A stretch of 64,000 bases of DNA from Flavobacteriales bacterium UBA7612 (GCA_002484335.1 DLJQ01000012.1:198300-262299), one strand, 5' to 3'; shown: positions 33,225 through 43,259, counted from the first letter of the stretch. The notes: a model not told the origin generated them from the letters alone. Program-made: numbers and translations.

Positions 33225-33658
33225 TACTAATATCGCATTAGAAAAATGCCAGATATAGAGCAATATAAAAGTTTATGCTTTTTTTTAGCAACAGCATTTT
33301 ATATTTCCTTTTATAACTTATCCAAAAGCGTCAAAATAACAATAATTATTAAACATAAATATATTTCAATCTACTAAGAAAAGTCAATAAATTTTTATCT
33401 GTTGGATTTTTGTTTTTTCCATACTTATTAAAAGATAAATTAATCGAAAAAATACACACTTCTAAATAATCGTAGACTAATCAATGACTACAAAAAAAAC
33501 TAAGTTAAAAAAACATCATATAACATTGTATTTCACAATAACAATTAACTGTATTCGTTGCAAAAAATAATTTACTTTAACAGAAGAACTTGGACTTTCA
33601 TTCAACTTCTTTTAGTTCTTCGGAAATCTTAAAAACATTGTACGATATTTAATTAAAA
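33225..33658 (+). repeat. Degenerate attC-like start plus tRNA-end scar, no gene
   Basis: ACTAATATCGCATTAGAAAA (near 33233) resembles the 5' part of elements D and C. It runs into TTATCCAAAAGCGTCAAAAT (33318), a diverged copy of the scar at 21895, and CTACTAAGAAAAGTC with ATCTGTTGGATTTTTG, which echoes the tRNA-end terminator. Further to 33658 nothing was recognised. Confidence 0.45.
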
Positions 33659-34312
33659 ATGTATAAACAAATGATGAAAAACATTAAAAATAAAAGAATT
33701 GCACTACTTTCTCCTTTTATAATAATTTTTGGAAATATTTTATCTGCATTAATTTTTGGAAAACTAATTGGTAAATGGTCTTTCATTCCTTTGATTATAA
33801 TTGAATGGTTCCTTTTTTTATTTTTCATTCTCAAATTTGACGAAGAATCTTCAATAAAAAATTGGTTAAAAAAAGGAAATAAAAATTGGTTTTGGATTAT
33901 AATAACATTAATTATTGGATTAATACCAATTCCGATATTTATAAAACATAATCATTTATTACAAGATTGGTCGGTTTTTGTTCCTTGGATACTTTTAGCT
34001 TTAATAAATCCTTGGCTTGAAGAATTTTATTGGAGAGGATTTCTGAGTGATGCAACTAAAAAATGGAATAGTTTACTATCAATTTTATTTACTAGTTTTC
34101 TATTTGCCATGAATCATTTTGTATTTGGTATAAACTCAGAAATATTTAGGGGAAATGCTGTTGTAATTTCGACATTTATAATGGGAATTGTTTGGGCAAT
34201 AACTTATAAAAAAACAAATAGTTTAAGATGGGTTATATTATCACATTTTCTTGTTGATTTCCTAAACTTATCTGCTCCAGCTTTTTTAGATTTATTTAGT
34301 GCTAGAATGTAA
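33659..34312 (+). CDS. CPBP-family intramembrane metalloprotease (CAAX/Abi)
   Basis: A 217-residue multi-pass membrane protein with all three CPBP motifs: EEFYWRGF (EExxxR), FAMNHFVFG (FxxxH) and SHFLVDFLN (HxxxD/N), forming the intramembrane zinc site. At least six hydrophobic segments surround them. Homologues process prenylated or bacteriocin-type peptides, or contribute to self-immunity and abortive infection. The start may be Met1 or one of the following Met5/Met6. It is the last gene before the core-like region, closing the accessory stretch. Confidence 0.82.
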   Translation: MYKQMMKNIKNKRIALLSPFIIIFGNILSALIFGKLIGKWSFIPLIIIEWFLFLFFILKFDEESSIKNWLKKGNKNWFWIIITLIIGLIPIPIFIKHNHLLQDWSVFVPWILLALINPWLEEFYWRGFLSDATKKWNSLLSILFTSFLFAMNHFVFGINSEIFRGNAVVISTFIMGIVWAITYKKTNSLRWVILSHFLVDFLNLSAPAFLDLFSARM

Positions 34313-34389
34313 AAAACTAACATTGATTTAATAAAAACAGAGATTAAATCTAAACTTAAAAAATATTTTGTATTTTTTTATTCTACGAA

Positions 34390-34541
34390 TTTGCAATAGT
34401 GATTGAAGCGGCATCCTTTTTTGATTGGATATATTTAGAGTTGATTATTACATTTCGAGAGCCTCAGTGACTAAATCAAAATACAATGACCAATCAAAAA
34501 AGATATAGCGGGAAAGCACGGTGCGCAGCAATTGCCCTAAA
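34390..34541 (+). repeat. Flavobacterial palindromic repeat, copy 1
   Basis: It begins TTGCAATAGTGATTGAAGCG, has arms TTTTTTGATTGG and CCAATCAAAAAA, and ends GCAATTGCCC. The same design recurs at 48690, 49484, 53667 and 63406. It is a long self-complementary intergenic element without coding potential. Confidence 0.75.
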
Positions 34542-34570
34542 ATATATAGTTAGATGACTATAATTAATAA

Positions 34571-34603
34571 AAAAACCACTTTCATCTAAAAAAGAAAGTG
34601 GTT
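34571..34603 (-). terminator. Terminator of the SDR gene
   Basis: AACCACTTTC (34575..34584) pairs with GAAAGTGGTT (34594..34603). On the minus strand a run of T residues follows, 25 bp beyond the SDR stop. Confidence 0.85.
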
Positions 34604-34628
34604 GATATTGAATTGAATTATTATTCTT

Positions 34629-35378
34629 TTATTTCTTAAAGAAATTTGTTCCACTTGCTTGTGCTTTTGGAAAAACAGTTATATCAGCTAGTTGGACGTG
34701 TTCTGGTTGATTAAGTAAATAAGCTATTGCGTTGGCGATATCTTCTGCCACCAAAGGATCAAAACCTTTGTAAACATTTTCTGCCTTTTCTTTATCTCCC
34801 TTAAAACGAACCAAAGAAAATTCGGTTTCTACAGCTCCTGGAGCTACATTAGAAACTTTTACACCATAAGGCAACAAATCAAAACGCATTCCTTTGCTTA
34901 AAGATTCTACAGCAGCTTTGGACGCACAATAGGTTGCTCCGTTCGGATAAACCTCTTTACCTGCAATAGAAGATATATTGACAATATGTGCATTGTTAGA
35001 TTTTTTAAGAAATGGAACAACTGCTTTTGATACATAAATTAAACCTTTTACATTAATATCAATCATCGAAATCAAATCATCTAATTCTGCTTCGTCAAAA
35101 GGAGCTAAACCGTGTGCATTTCCTGCATTATTAATTAAAATATCTATATTCTTCCACTCATCATCTAAACTTTCTACTGCATTAAAAACACCATCTTTAT
35201 CGCGAACATCAAACTGAAGCGTTTTTACATCTGTCAATTTCTTTAATTCATTTTCAATTTCATTTAATCGATCTTGTCTACGTCCACAAAGAATTAAACG
35301 ATAATCAGAAGCTAAAATTTTCGCTGTCGCCATTCCAATACCTGAAGTAGCACCTGTAATAAAAACTGTTCTTTTCAT
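34629..35378 (-). CDS. NADP-dependent short-chain dehydrogenase (YdfG-like)
   Basis: A 249-residue classical SDR. Motifs are the nucleotide-binding TGATSGIG (8-15), CGRRQDR (NADP-favouring basic residues after strand 2), NNAGNA, the active-site Ser in NISSIAG, and YCASK (Tyr/Lys catalytic pair, about 150-154), then PGAVETEF. It is most similar in layout to YdfG-type 3-hydroxy-acid/serine dehydrogenases, also acting on malonic semialdehyde. The 3-bp gap from the AsmA-like gene upstream suggests co-transcription. Exact substrate is uncertain. Confidence 0.88.
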   Translation of the reverse strand: MKRTVFITGATSGIGMATAKILASDYRLILCGRRQDRLNEIENELKKLTDVKTLQFDVRDKDGVFNAVESLDDEWKNIDILINNAGNAHGLAPFDEAELDDLISMIDINVKGLIYVSKAVVPFLKKSNNAHIVNISSIAGKEVYPNGATYCASKAAVESLSKGMRFDLLPYGVKVSNVAPGAVETEFSLVRFKGDKEKAENVYKGFDPLVAEDIANAIAYLLNQPEHVQLADITVFPKAQASGTNFFKK

Positions 35379-35381
35379 TTT

Positions 35382-38195
35382 CTAAATAATTAATAAAGCT
35401 TTTTTAAGTCCATCTAATATACAAGCTAAAAAGAAATTAAAAAATGATTTATCTTGTTTACGTGTAACATTTTTAACTTCTTTTTCTCTCTCATTTCCTC
35501 TCGAGTCTTTCTTTATTGCTACATTACCAACTGCAGATAAAAATTTTCTTTTACTTCCTCCTTCTCTTAATAAACTAACTTTTAAATCATTATAATGAAT
35601 ACTAAATACTCCATTAGCCTTAATATCATCTCCGTCAAAATCAAAATTTATTTTATTTAATTTTCCATTAGCACTCACATTAAAATAAGGAACCAAAAAC
35701 GGATCTAAATTTTTAGCAGGCAAATTAGCTATAGATCCTTTAATATTAAATTTTTCACTGGTATTCATTGGGTTAAAAACCCATTTAACTTTTAAATCCC
35801 CATTCATAAATTCTGAATCCCAATCAATAATAACATTTGGTAGAGATTTTTTATTAAAGCCAGAATTGATATTCTTAATACTTGTATTAATATTAGAAAA
35901 AGTTAATTTTCCTGTTTTTTCAGTTTTTTTAGCCTCTTCTTCATATTCTAATTTAGACTGTACCAAGTTAACTTGATTGATTTGTAAATCCATTTTTAGT
36001 TCTCGTAATTTTTGAGAAAACATCGTCTTTTTAGAAAGATCATTTGGAGGTAATAGGCTTCTAAATATATTTGCATATAGTTTATCAAAAACCATTAAAT
36101 CTGATTTTATAAATAAATTCTTGGAAGGTAAAAAACCTATTTTTAAATTCTTACTTGTTATTTTATCAACAGAAACCGTATACAAATCTTTTTGTTTCTT
36201 TAATGATTTTGTAAAATTTTCTCTAGAAATATTATGAAACAATTTTAATTGATTTAAAATTAAATTGCCATTTTTATAAATAAATGTTGATGTTTTTAGT
36301 TTATAAACATTACTAATATCATAATCAATTCCAGAAGAAGTTAATTCTAAATTACCATAAACAAAAGGAATATTATTTCGAACAGTATTTTTATCAATCT
36401 TAACATGATTAGCGGATAATTGAATATCTTTTAAAATTAAATTTTTCTTATTATCTGTTTTTGAAATCATTTCTAAATTACCATCTTGTAATCTTATTCT
36501 TTTTACATATATACTATTTTCAAACTCTTTAGAATTTTTATCACTTTTTTGATTATTCTTTTTTGATTGATTATAAAATAAAAGCTTCGGTTTTTTTAAA
36601 ATAATATCATTAATATTTAATACTTTTCCATTTATATTAGTAACGCCAAGAATAGTAAGATTTATATCATTGAAATCAAATAATTCATCTGAAGAAAATT
36701 TTGATTGATTAACTTTAATTGTATCAACAGATAGATTAAAATCAATTAATTTATCTTTTAATTTGTTCTTATTATCAACAAGAATATTGTCATTTTTTTG
36801 CTCTATTATTTTAACATTAGCATTGTTAAACTTTATAGAGTTTGTATGAAAATAAAAATCACCATTTTTTAAACCCCATTTATACTTATTTAGCTTTAAA
36901 ATTGGAGTTTCAATATCTAGAAGAACGTTAGATTTAGTAAACTTATTTTTAAATTCTTTTTTTGACAAAATAGGTTTCATCTTAAAATCTTTTAATGTCA
37001 AATTAGAATTTCCTAAATTCAAAGTAGAAGCTGTAAGTGAATGTGTATGATTTAAACGATAATACATTGACCTTAAGTTTAATTTAAACGTATTATAATC
37101 GATTGGAATCTCGTTTGTTCTGGTAAAATCATTCATTTTAATTCCTTCTATTGCTAAATCAACATCGCTTATGTTATATTTTATTGTTTTAGCATCAGAG
37201 AAAAAAGAATTTATTTTTCCATTTTCAATTTGAAATTTTTTAACATTAATTAAATCAGTGTCATTATTTTTTAAATTTATTTTTTTAGGTAGCGAATCAT
37301 TCCTTCTTGAGTAATCAGTTTGTATAATTGTAATCTTAGGTTCACGTAACAAAAGTTTATCTGTATTAAAATACAATTTATCTTCATTTGTAAATCCCCA
37401 ATCCATATTAGTTAAAGAAAGTAAAGATGTTTTTACATCAAATAAATCTGCATTAGTTTTATTCGGTAAATAAACTCCTTTATGAGCTCCAAAAGGTTTC
37501 ATTGAAAAATCTGATAACTCAAAAGTAGTATCACTAAAATGAACTTTTTTAGATTTAACTATTTGTCTATCTTTTACAATGAAAAACATTGAATCTAATT
37601 TGATATCAAAAGACGAATATTTAAAAGGAATTTTTTTATCAGCAGTTCTTTCATTGAATTTAACTCCTTTAAAATTTATATTAAAATTAGACACATTTAC
37701 AATCTTTTCATTTCCAGAACTAGACAATAAATTAAATGTTCCATTTTTTATTTTTATTCTTGAAACATTAAAACTATCTCCGACTTTTGTTCTAGTTGTA
37801 TCTTTTTTTTCGTTATTCTCTTTTAGATAATAATTAACAATAGGAGAATCTATATGAATAGAATAAGCAGAAACTTCTTTTACTGTAATTAGTTTTAAAA
37901 AATTAATTCCAACTATATTAATTTCCTTTACTTTTCCTGTAGCTTTAATAGAATCTACAATTGATGTAGAATCTTTAGGAGAGATATTAACATTTTTTAA
38001 ATTAAGTGATGAATTAAACAATGAAAAGCTTAATTCTCCATAAGTTAAATTATAAGGTGTATCATTTTTCTCGATAATAATTTTAGGTAATCGATCATTA
38101 AGAAAATAACTTATATAAAAACTAAAAATAAAAAGTATCGCAATAAAACTTATTAAAGCGATACTTATTTTTTTTATCCAACGATTTGTACTCAT
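35382..38195 (-). CDS. AsmA-like / DUF748-type inner-membrane-anchored envelope protein
   Basis: A protein of about 937 residues from Met at 38195 (MSTNRWIKKISIALISFI); an upstream in-frame start at 38243 adds a non-signal-like extension. A single N-terminal transmembrane helix (ISIALISFIAILFIFSFYISYFL) is followed by about 900 residues of repetitive beta-rich sequence with recurring FNLNLRSM/LNLGN-type blocks, as in AsmA-like and DUF748 proteins that span the periplasm and help move lipids to the outer membrane. A charged KxxxR-rich segment and a short hydrophobic tail (ACILDGLKKALLII) end the protein. It sits upstream of the SDR gene on the same strand. Confidence 0.7.
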   Translation of the reverse strand: MSTNRWIKKISIALISFIAILFIFSFYISYFLNDRLPKIIIEKNDTPYNLTYGELSFSLFNSSLNLKNVNISPKDSTSIVDSIKATGKVKEINIVGINFLKLITVKEVSAYSIHIDSPIVNYYLKENNEKKDTTRTKVGDSFNVSRIKIKNGTFNLLSSSGNEKIVNVSNFNINFKGVKFNERTADKKIPFKYSSFDIKLDSMFFIVKDRQIVKSKKVHFSDTTFELSDFSMKPFGAHKGVYLPNKTNADLFDVKTSLLSLTNMDWGFTNEDKLYFNTDKLLLREPKITIIQTDYSRRNDSLPKKINLKNNDTDLINVKKFQIENGKINSFFSDAKTIKYNISDVDLAIEGIKMNDFTRTNEIPIDYNTFKLNLRSMYYRLNHTHSLTASTLNLGNSNLTLKDFKMKPILSKKEFKNKFTKSNVLLDIETPILKLNKYKWGLKNGDFYFHTNSIKFNNANVKIIEQKNDNILVDNKNKLKDKLIDFNLSVDTIKVNQSKFSSDELFDFNDINLTILGVTNINGKVLNINDIILKKPKLLFYNQSKKNNQKSDKNSKEFENSIYVKRIRLQDGNLEMISKTDNKKNLILKDIQLSANHVKIDKNTVRNNIPFVYGNLELTSSGIDYDISNVYKLKTSTFIYKNGNLILNQLKLFHNISRENFTKSLKKQKDLYTVSVDKITSKNLKIGFLPSKNLFIKSDLMVFDKLYANIFRSLLPPNDLSKKTMFSQKLRELKMDLQINQVNLVQSKLEYEEEAKKTEKTGKLTFSNINTSIKNINSGFNKKSLPNVIIDWDSEFMNGDLKVKWVFNPMNTSEKFNIKGSIANLPAKNLDPFLVPYFNVSANGKLNKINFDFDGDDIKANGVFSIHYNDLKVSLLREGGSKRKFLSAVGNVAIKKDSRGNEREKEVKNVTRKQDKSFFNFFLACILDGLKKALLII

Positions 38196-38370
38196 TGATT
38201 TAGTTCGGTTAATATATTTACAATCAATTATCATGCCAAACATGTTTTATTTATAAAAACTTAGTGTCTAATTATTTATATTTTTTAATTAAAAATAATC
38301 TACACTAAAAGCGGATTAGTCAAAAATTATACCAATATCAATAATAGATTAAAGTAATTTTTAATTGATA

Positions 38371-38405
38371 TAAAAAACGTCATAAAACATTGTTTTATGA
38401 CGTTT
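38371..38405 (-). terminator. Terminator of the GNAT/carbonic anhydrase operon
   Basis: AAACGTCATAAAAC pairs with GTTTTATGACGTTT across a 2-base loop (38376..38405). On the minus strand it is followed by TTTTTTATATC, about 90 bp beyond the carbonic anhydrase stop. Confidence 0.8.
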
Positions 38406-38494
38406 AAATAAGCAGTTAGCTTATTTTATTGATTTAGTTCGGTTAATACATTAATAAACAAATACCGCACCAAATCAATAATATATTAAAGTAA

Positions 38495-39118
38495 TTAATC
38501 TATATCGTAAATTTCTTTAATATTCTTTAATATAGAATCGAAATCTAATTTTAAGTCAATCAATTTTCCCGTAAATAAATCAAAAACCCAACCATGAACT
38601 TGAAGTCCATTTTGCATAGCTTTTTGAACAAAAGGATTTTTTACTGCATTTACACATTGTTCTTGAACATTTAATTCTACCAATCTATTGTAACGCATCC
38701 CTTCGTTCTCAATCGCATTCAACTCTTCTGAATGCAAACGGTAAACATCTCTAATATTTCTTAACCAAGGATTCATAATACCTAAATCTTTAGGAATCAT
38801 TGCTGATTTTATACCTCCACAATTATAATGACCACAAACAATAATATGTTTTACTTTTAAATGCTCAACAGCATAATCTAAAACAGAAGTTGTATTAAGA
38901 TCTAAACCGATTACCATATTTGCAATATTACGGTGAACAAAAACCTCTCCAGGCTCAGCTCCTAACAATTCTTCTGCAGTAACTCGGCTATCAGAACAAC
39001 CTATATATAAAACTTCTGGATTCTGTCCTGATGATAATTTATCAAAATATTCTTTATCTTGATTTAATCGCTTATTAATCCAATCTTCGTTGTGTTCAAA
39101 AATTTTTTCTAAATTCAT
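38495..39118 (-). CDS. can: Beta-class carbonic anhydrase
   Basis: A 207-residue cytoplasmic enzyme interconverting CO2 and bicarbonate. The zinc ligands and catalytic dyad are visible: Cys41 and Asp43-x-Arg45 in GCSDSRV, and His97 and Cys100 in VCGHYNCGG. The length and the pattern VHRNIANMV are standard for Can/YadF-type enzymes. The small GNAT gene lies 5 bp upstream on the same strand and the two share a downstream terminator, so they form a two-gene operon. No signal peptide is present. Confidence 0.93.
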   Translation of the reverse strand: MNLEKIFEHNEDWINKRLNQDKEYFDKLSSGQNPEVLYIGCSDSRVTAEELLGAEPGEVFVHRNIANMVIGLDLNTTSVLDYAVEHLKVKHIIVCGHYNCGGIKSAMIPKDLGIMNPWLRNIRDVYRLHSEELNAIENEGMRYNRLVELNVQEQCVNAVKNPFVQKAMQNGLQVHGWVFDLFTGKLIDLKLDFDSILKNIKEIYDID

Positions 39119-39123
39119 AATAT

Positions 39124-39402
39124 TTAAATTACATCTTGTACCTCTGGATGTTTACCCACATAAACACTAACATAACTACAAAATGGTATTATTTTTAAGT
39201 GATTTTTACGAGCATATTCAACTGCTTCTAAAACTAATTTTTCGGCGAACCCCTGTCCTCTTAATTCAGGATTAACCCCTGTATGATTAATAAGCATTTG
39301 TTCTTCTTTTAGCATAAAAGTAAGCTCTCCTACAATATCATTATTTTCATTTAACAGTTCAAATACTCCGTTTTTATCTTCTAATTTTAATTCTATCTTC
39401 AT
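39124..39402 (-). CDS. Small GNAT-like N-acetyltransferase (YjdJ type)
   Basis: A 92-residue minimal GNAT domain (Gcn5-related acetyltransferase, PF14542 type). NHTGVNPELRGQGFAEKLV contains the acetyl-CoA-binding R/QxxGxG/A-like loop (RGQGFA), and the C-terminal PFCSYVSVYVGKHPE is characteristic of the YjdJ group. The substrate is not known. It is first in the operon with carbonic anhydrase and divergent from dnaN, with which it shares a 266-bp intergenic region. Confidence 0.85.
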   Translation of the reverse strand: MKIELKLEDKNGVFELLNENNDIVGELTFMLKEEQMLINHTGVNPELRGQGFAEKLVLEAVEYARKNHLKIIPFCSYVSVYVGKHPEVQDVI

Positions 39403-39631
39403 ACAATTGTTTTAATCCATTAAATTAATACTTTCTTTTTTAAATAAATTTAATAAAGTGTTAAAACAATAAATAGTATACAAATCTAAGCTTGAAAAAA
39501 GAATTTTTCAAACAAAAATTGATATAAATAATTAAGAGATGACGAAAGTATTTTCGACTGAAAATCAATACTAAATATTGTCATATAATATTTAATGTAT
39601 AGGTTTCATTATTTTTCTTTAAGATTTTTCA

Positions 39632-39639
39632 TACATTTG
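39632..39639 (+). promoter_or_regulatory. Putative -7 element of the dnaN promoter
   Basis: TACATTTG matches the Bacteroidetes housekeeping -7 consensus TAnnTTTG and lies 29 bp upstream of the dnaN start codon. A clear -33 TTG is not obvious, so this is a moderate call. Confidence 0.45.
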
Positions 39640-39668
39640 TTAGATATACTTAAGGAAATATTCTTCAT

Positions 39669-40787
39669 ATGAAATTTATTGTATCGAGCAACACGTTATT
39701 AAAAAATGTAAACTTAATAGGTGGAGTTATTAATTCTAACAATACTTTACCAATACTTGATAATTTTTTATTCGAATTAGATGGTAACCAATTGACAATA
39801 ACAGGTTCTGATTTAGAAACTACGATTTCTACAACTTTAGAAGTAGAGTCAAATGACAATGGAAAAATAGCTATTCCATCTAAAATCTTAACAGATACCC
39901 TAAAAACTTTCCCTGCACAGCCTCTAACTTTTATTCAAAAAGAAAGTAACACTTTAGAGATTGTATCAGAACAAGGAAATTATCAATTAGCATTTGAAGA
40001 TGCAAATGAATATCCTCAAACACCAGATATCGAAGATGCTAGTTCTACTACAATAGGAGCAAATATTCTTTCTGAAGCAATTGTAAAAACAATTTTTGCA
40101 ACAGGAAATGATGAATTACGCCCGATAATGACTGGAGTTTTTTTCCAAGCAAATGCTGATGTTTTTAGATTTGTAGCAACTGATGCACACCGTTTAGTAA
40201 AATATACAAGAAGCGGCTTAGAAAATCTAGATACAGCAGAATATATCATGCCTAAAAAACCTCTTAACTTATTAAAAAATATTTTAGGAGGAAATAATGA
40301 TGATGTAACAATAGAATATAATACTACAAATACACGTTTTTCTTTCCAAAACATCGTTTTAACTTGCCGATTAATTGATGGAAAATATCCTAATTATGAA
40401 GCAGTAATTCCTAAAGAAAATCCAAATGTATTAACAATCAATAGAAGTTTATTTTTGACTTCTTTGAAACGAGTAGCTATTTTCTCTAACAAAACAACAA
40501 ATCAAGCTCGATTAAAATTAGTTGGAAATTCGTTAACTATTTCAGCAGAAGATATTGACTTCTCAAACAAAGCAGAAGAAAGATTATCATGTGATTATAA
40601 TGGAACAGATTTACAAATCGGTTTCAATTCTCGCTTCTTAATTGAAATGTTAAACAACTTACAATCAGACGAAATAACATTAGAAATGTCTGAACCTAAC
40701 CGTGCAGGAATTATAAAACCTGTTGATGGTTTAGAAGATGGAGAAGAAATCTTAATGTTAGTAATGCCTGTTATGCTTAATGCATAA
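39669..40787 (+). CDS. dnaN: DNA polymerase III sliding clamp (beta subunit)
   Basis: A 372-residue processivity clamp that tethers DNA polymerase to DNA. The three clamp domains are present: N-terminal MKFIVSSNTLLKNVNLIGG..., a central domain with RPIMTGVFFQ and ATDAHRL, and a C-terminal domain ending in the conserved PVDG...LVMPVML. ATDAHRL and NRAGIIKP are strong family markers. The normal full length suggests a functional gene. It is followed 32 bp later by pheT on the same strand; a promoter-like TACATTTG lies upstream. Confidence 0.97.
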   Translation: MKFIVSSNTLLKNVNLIGGVINSNNTLPILDNFLFELDGNQLTITGSDLETTISTTLEVESNDNGKIAIPSKILTDTLKTFPAQPLTFIQKESNTLEIVSEQGNYQLAFEDANEYPQTPDIEDASSTTIGANILSEAIVKTIFATGNDELRPIMTGVFFQANADVFRFVATDAHRLVKYTRSGLENLDTAEYIMPKKPLNLLKNILGGNNDDVTIEYNTTNTRFSFQNIVLTCRLIDGKYPNYEAVIPKENPNVLTINRSLFLTSLKRVAIFSNKTTNQARLKLVGNSLTISAEDIDFSNKAEERLSCDYNGTDLQIGFNSRFLIEMLNNLQSDEITLEMSEPNRAGIIKPVDGLEDGEEILMLVMPVMLNA

Positions 40788-40819
40788 CAAATAAAATATA
40801 TAATTCTTTTTATAAGACA

Positions 40820-43246
40820 ATGAAAATTTCATACAATTGGCTAAAAACTTATATTGACACAGATATTTCTATTGACGAAATATCATCTACTCTTACAAGT
40901 ACAGGTTTAGAAGTAGAAGGTGTTGAAGAAATAGGTGGAGCTAAAAAATATTTGGATACTGTTTTAGTTGGTAAAGTTTTATCTACAATTCCTCATCCAA
41001 ATGCAGATAAATTAAAAGTAACTAAAATAGATTTAGGTGACGGAAAAGAAACACAAATTGTTTGTGGTGCACCTAATGTTGCAGAAGGACAAAATGTTCC
41101 TGTAGCTACTGTTGGTACTGTTTTTCCTACTCCTGATGGAGATTTTAAAATTAAAAAAGCAAAAATAAGAGGTGAAGAATCTTTTGGAATGATTTGTTCT
41201 GAGGTTGAATTAGGTATTGGTACAGATAATTCTGGAATATTAGTTTTACCAGAAGATTTAAAACCAGGTACTCCAACTTCACAAATCTTTACTTCAGAAG
41301 AAGCTGATAAAGAAATTGAAATTGGTTTAACTCCTAACAGAGCTGATGCAATGTCTCATTTTGGTGTTGCTCGCGACCTTTACGCGGCACTAAAAACAAG
41401 AGATATTAATGCTACATTCAAACCTTATGATGTATCAAACTACCCAACTACAGATTTTGGTAAAAATCCTATTTCTATTGAAGTAAAAGATACAGAAGCT
41501 GCTCCAAGATATGCAGGTATTTATCTTAAAAATATAAAAGTTGAAGAATCTCCAGAATGGTTAAAAAACCGTCTGAAAGTGATTGGTTTAGCTCCTATCA
41601 ATAATGTTGTAGATATTACAAATTACATTTTACATGATTTAGGACAACCATTACATGCTTTTGATGCTGATAAAATTGAAGGAAATAAAATTATTGTTCA
41701 AAAATTAGCAGAAGGAAGTAAATTCACAACATTAGATGGTGTCGAAAGAGAATTAAAAGGTCATGAATTAATGATTTGTGATGAAAAAAAACCTCTTTGC
41801 ATTGCTGGTGTTTTTGGTGGAGAAAATTCTGGCGTAACAGAATCTACAACAAATTTATTCTTAGAGTCAGCTTATTTTGAGCCTGTAACTATTCGTAAAG
41901 GTGCAAAAGCTCATGCATTAAACACTGATGCCTCTTTTAGATTCGAACGTGGTATTGATCCTAACACAACTGTTGACGCTTTAAAGAAAGCAGTATTATT
42001 ACTTACTGAAATTACAGGTGCAGAAATAGCTTCAAATATTGATGACATTTATCCAAATCCTATTGCTAACTTTAATGTAAAGTTACGTTTAGCTAAAGTA
42101 GTAGAATTACTTGGTGTTGAAATAGCTGAAGATAAAATAAAAGCTATTTTAGAAAACTTAGAAATTAAAATATTAGCTGAAAGTGATGGTGTTTTAGATT
42201 TAGAAGTTCCTGCATATCGTGTAGATGTTCAACGTGATGTTGATTTAATCGAAGATATTTTGAGAATTTATGGATATGATAACATCGAAATTCCTACTAA
42301 ATTTTCTTTCTCTTATATTCCAAATCAAAAAGTAAGTCCAGATAAAATTGAAGATTTTATTGCAAGACAACTTACTGCATTTGGATTTAATGAAGCAATG
42401 AACAATTCATTAACAAAAAGAGAGTACGAAACTATTTTCGCTTATCCTGAAGGGGAAAGTGTTGCTATGTTAAATCCTCTTTCTGCTGATTTAGCTGTAA
42501 TGCGTCGTACATTATTAAATGGATTATTAGAAAACGTAGCATTTAACGTAAATCGCAGAAATACAGACGTAAAATTATTTGAATTTGGTAAAGTTTATGG
42601 TAAAATAAACGATAAATACGAAGAAAACAAATGTTTAGGAATTGTACTTTCTGGTAATTTTAATAGTGAATCTTGGACAGGAAATGTTAGAAAATCAACT
42701 TTTAGTGATTTAAAAGGTTTGGTTCAACAAATTTTTGTTCGATTAAATATTAAAGTAACTGAAGAATTACCTGCTAATGATAAAAATTTCCTTGATGGAA
42801 TCGAATTTATTTCAGGGAACAAATCTTTAGGTAAATTAGGAATTGTTGATAAAAAAATTGCTAAAAAATTAGGTGTTAGTCAAGATACTTACTTTGCTCA
42901 ATTGAATTGGGAAACTTTAGTTTCTTTAGCAAGTAAAAATAATTTAAAATACAAAGACATTCCTAAATTCCCTGGTTCCCGTCGTGATTTAGCTTTATTA
43001 ATAGATTCTAATGTAAAATATGAAGATTTATTTAAAGCAACCAAAGAAGCAAAATCATCACTTCTGAAATCTGTTAATTTATTTGATGTTTATGAAGGTG
43101 ATAAATTACCAAATGGTAAAAAATCATACGCATTAAGTTTTATGATTCAAGATGAAAATAAAACTTTAAGTGATCAAGACATTGATGCTCTAATGCAAAA
43201 ATTAATTAAATTATTTCAAGATAAATTTAATGCTGAATTAAGATAA
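40820..43246 (+). CDS. pheT: Phenylalanyl-tRNA synthetase beta subunit
   Basis: An 808-residue subunit of the tetrameric PheRS, which charges tRNA-Phe together with PheS (not in this window). In order: a tRNA-binding (EMAP-like) domain (about 40-150; HPNADKLKV, QIVCGAPNV), B3/B4 editing domain with NNVVDITNY and LGQPLHAFDADK, B5 domain (YPNPIANFNVKL...), the synthetase-like core (VQRDVDLIEDILRIYGYDNI; NPLSADLAVMRRTLLNGLL), and a C-terminal anticodon-binding FDX-ACB domain (KFPGSRRDLALLID). The length is normal. It may be co-transcribed with the META-domain lipoprotein gene 13 bp downstream. Confidence 0.97.
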   Translation: MKISYNWLKTYIDTDISIDEISSTLTSTGLEVEGVEEIGGAKKYLDTVLVGKVLSTIPHPNADKLKVTKIDLGDGKETQIVCGAPNVAEGQNVPVATVGTVFPTPDGDFKIKKAKIRGEESFGMICSEVELGIGTDNSGILVLPEDLKPGTPTSQIFTSEEADKEIEIGLTPNRADAMSHFGVARDLYAALKTRDINATFKPYDVSNYPTTDFGKNPISIEVKDTEAAPRYAGIYLKNIKVEESPEWLKNRLKVIGLAPINNVVDITNYILHDLGQPLHAFDADKIEGNKIIVQKLAEGSKFTTLDGVERELKGHELMICDEKKPLCIAGVFGGENSGVTESTTNLFLESAYFEPVTIRKGAKAHALNTDASFRFERGIDPNTTVDALKKAVLLLTEITGAEIASNIDDIYPNPIANFNVKLRLAKVVELLGVEIAEDKIKAILENLEIKILAESDGVLDLEVPAYRVDVQRDVDLIEDILRIYGYDNIEIPTKFSFSYIPNQKVSPDKIEDFIARQLTAFGFNEAMNNSLTKREYETIFAYPEGESVAMLNPLSADLAVMRRTLLNGLLENVAFNVNRRNTDVKLFEFGKVYGKINDKYEENKCLGIVLSGNFNSESWTGNVRKSTFSDLKGLVQQIFVRLNIKVTEELPANDKNFLDGIEFISGNKSLGKLGIVDKKIAKKLGVSQDTYFAQLNWETLVSLASKNNLKYKDIPKFPGSRRDLALLIDSNVKYEDLFKATKEAKSSLLKSVNLFDVYEGDKLPNGKKSYALSFMIQDENKTLSDQDIDALMQKLIKLFQDKFNAELR

Positions 43247-43259
43247 AATTCTTTTAATT

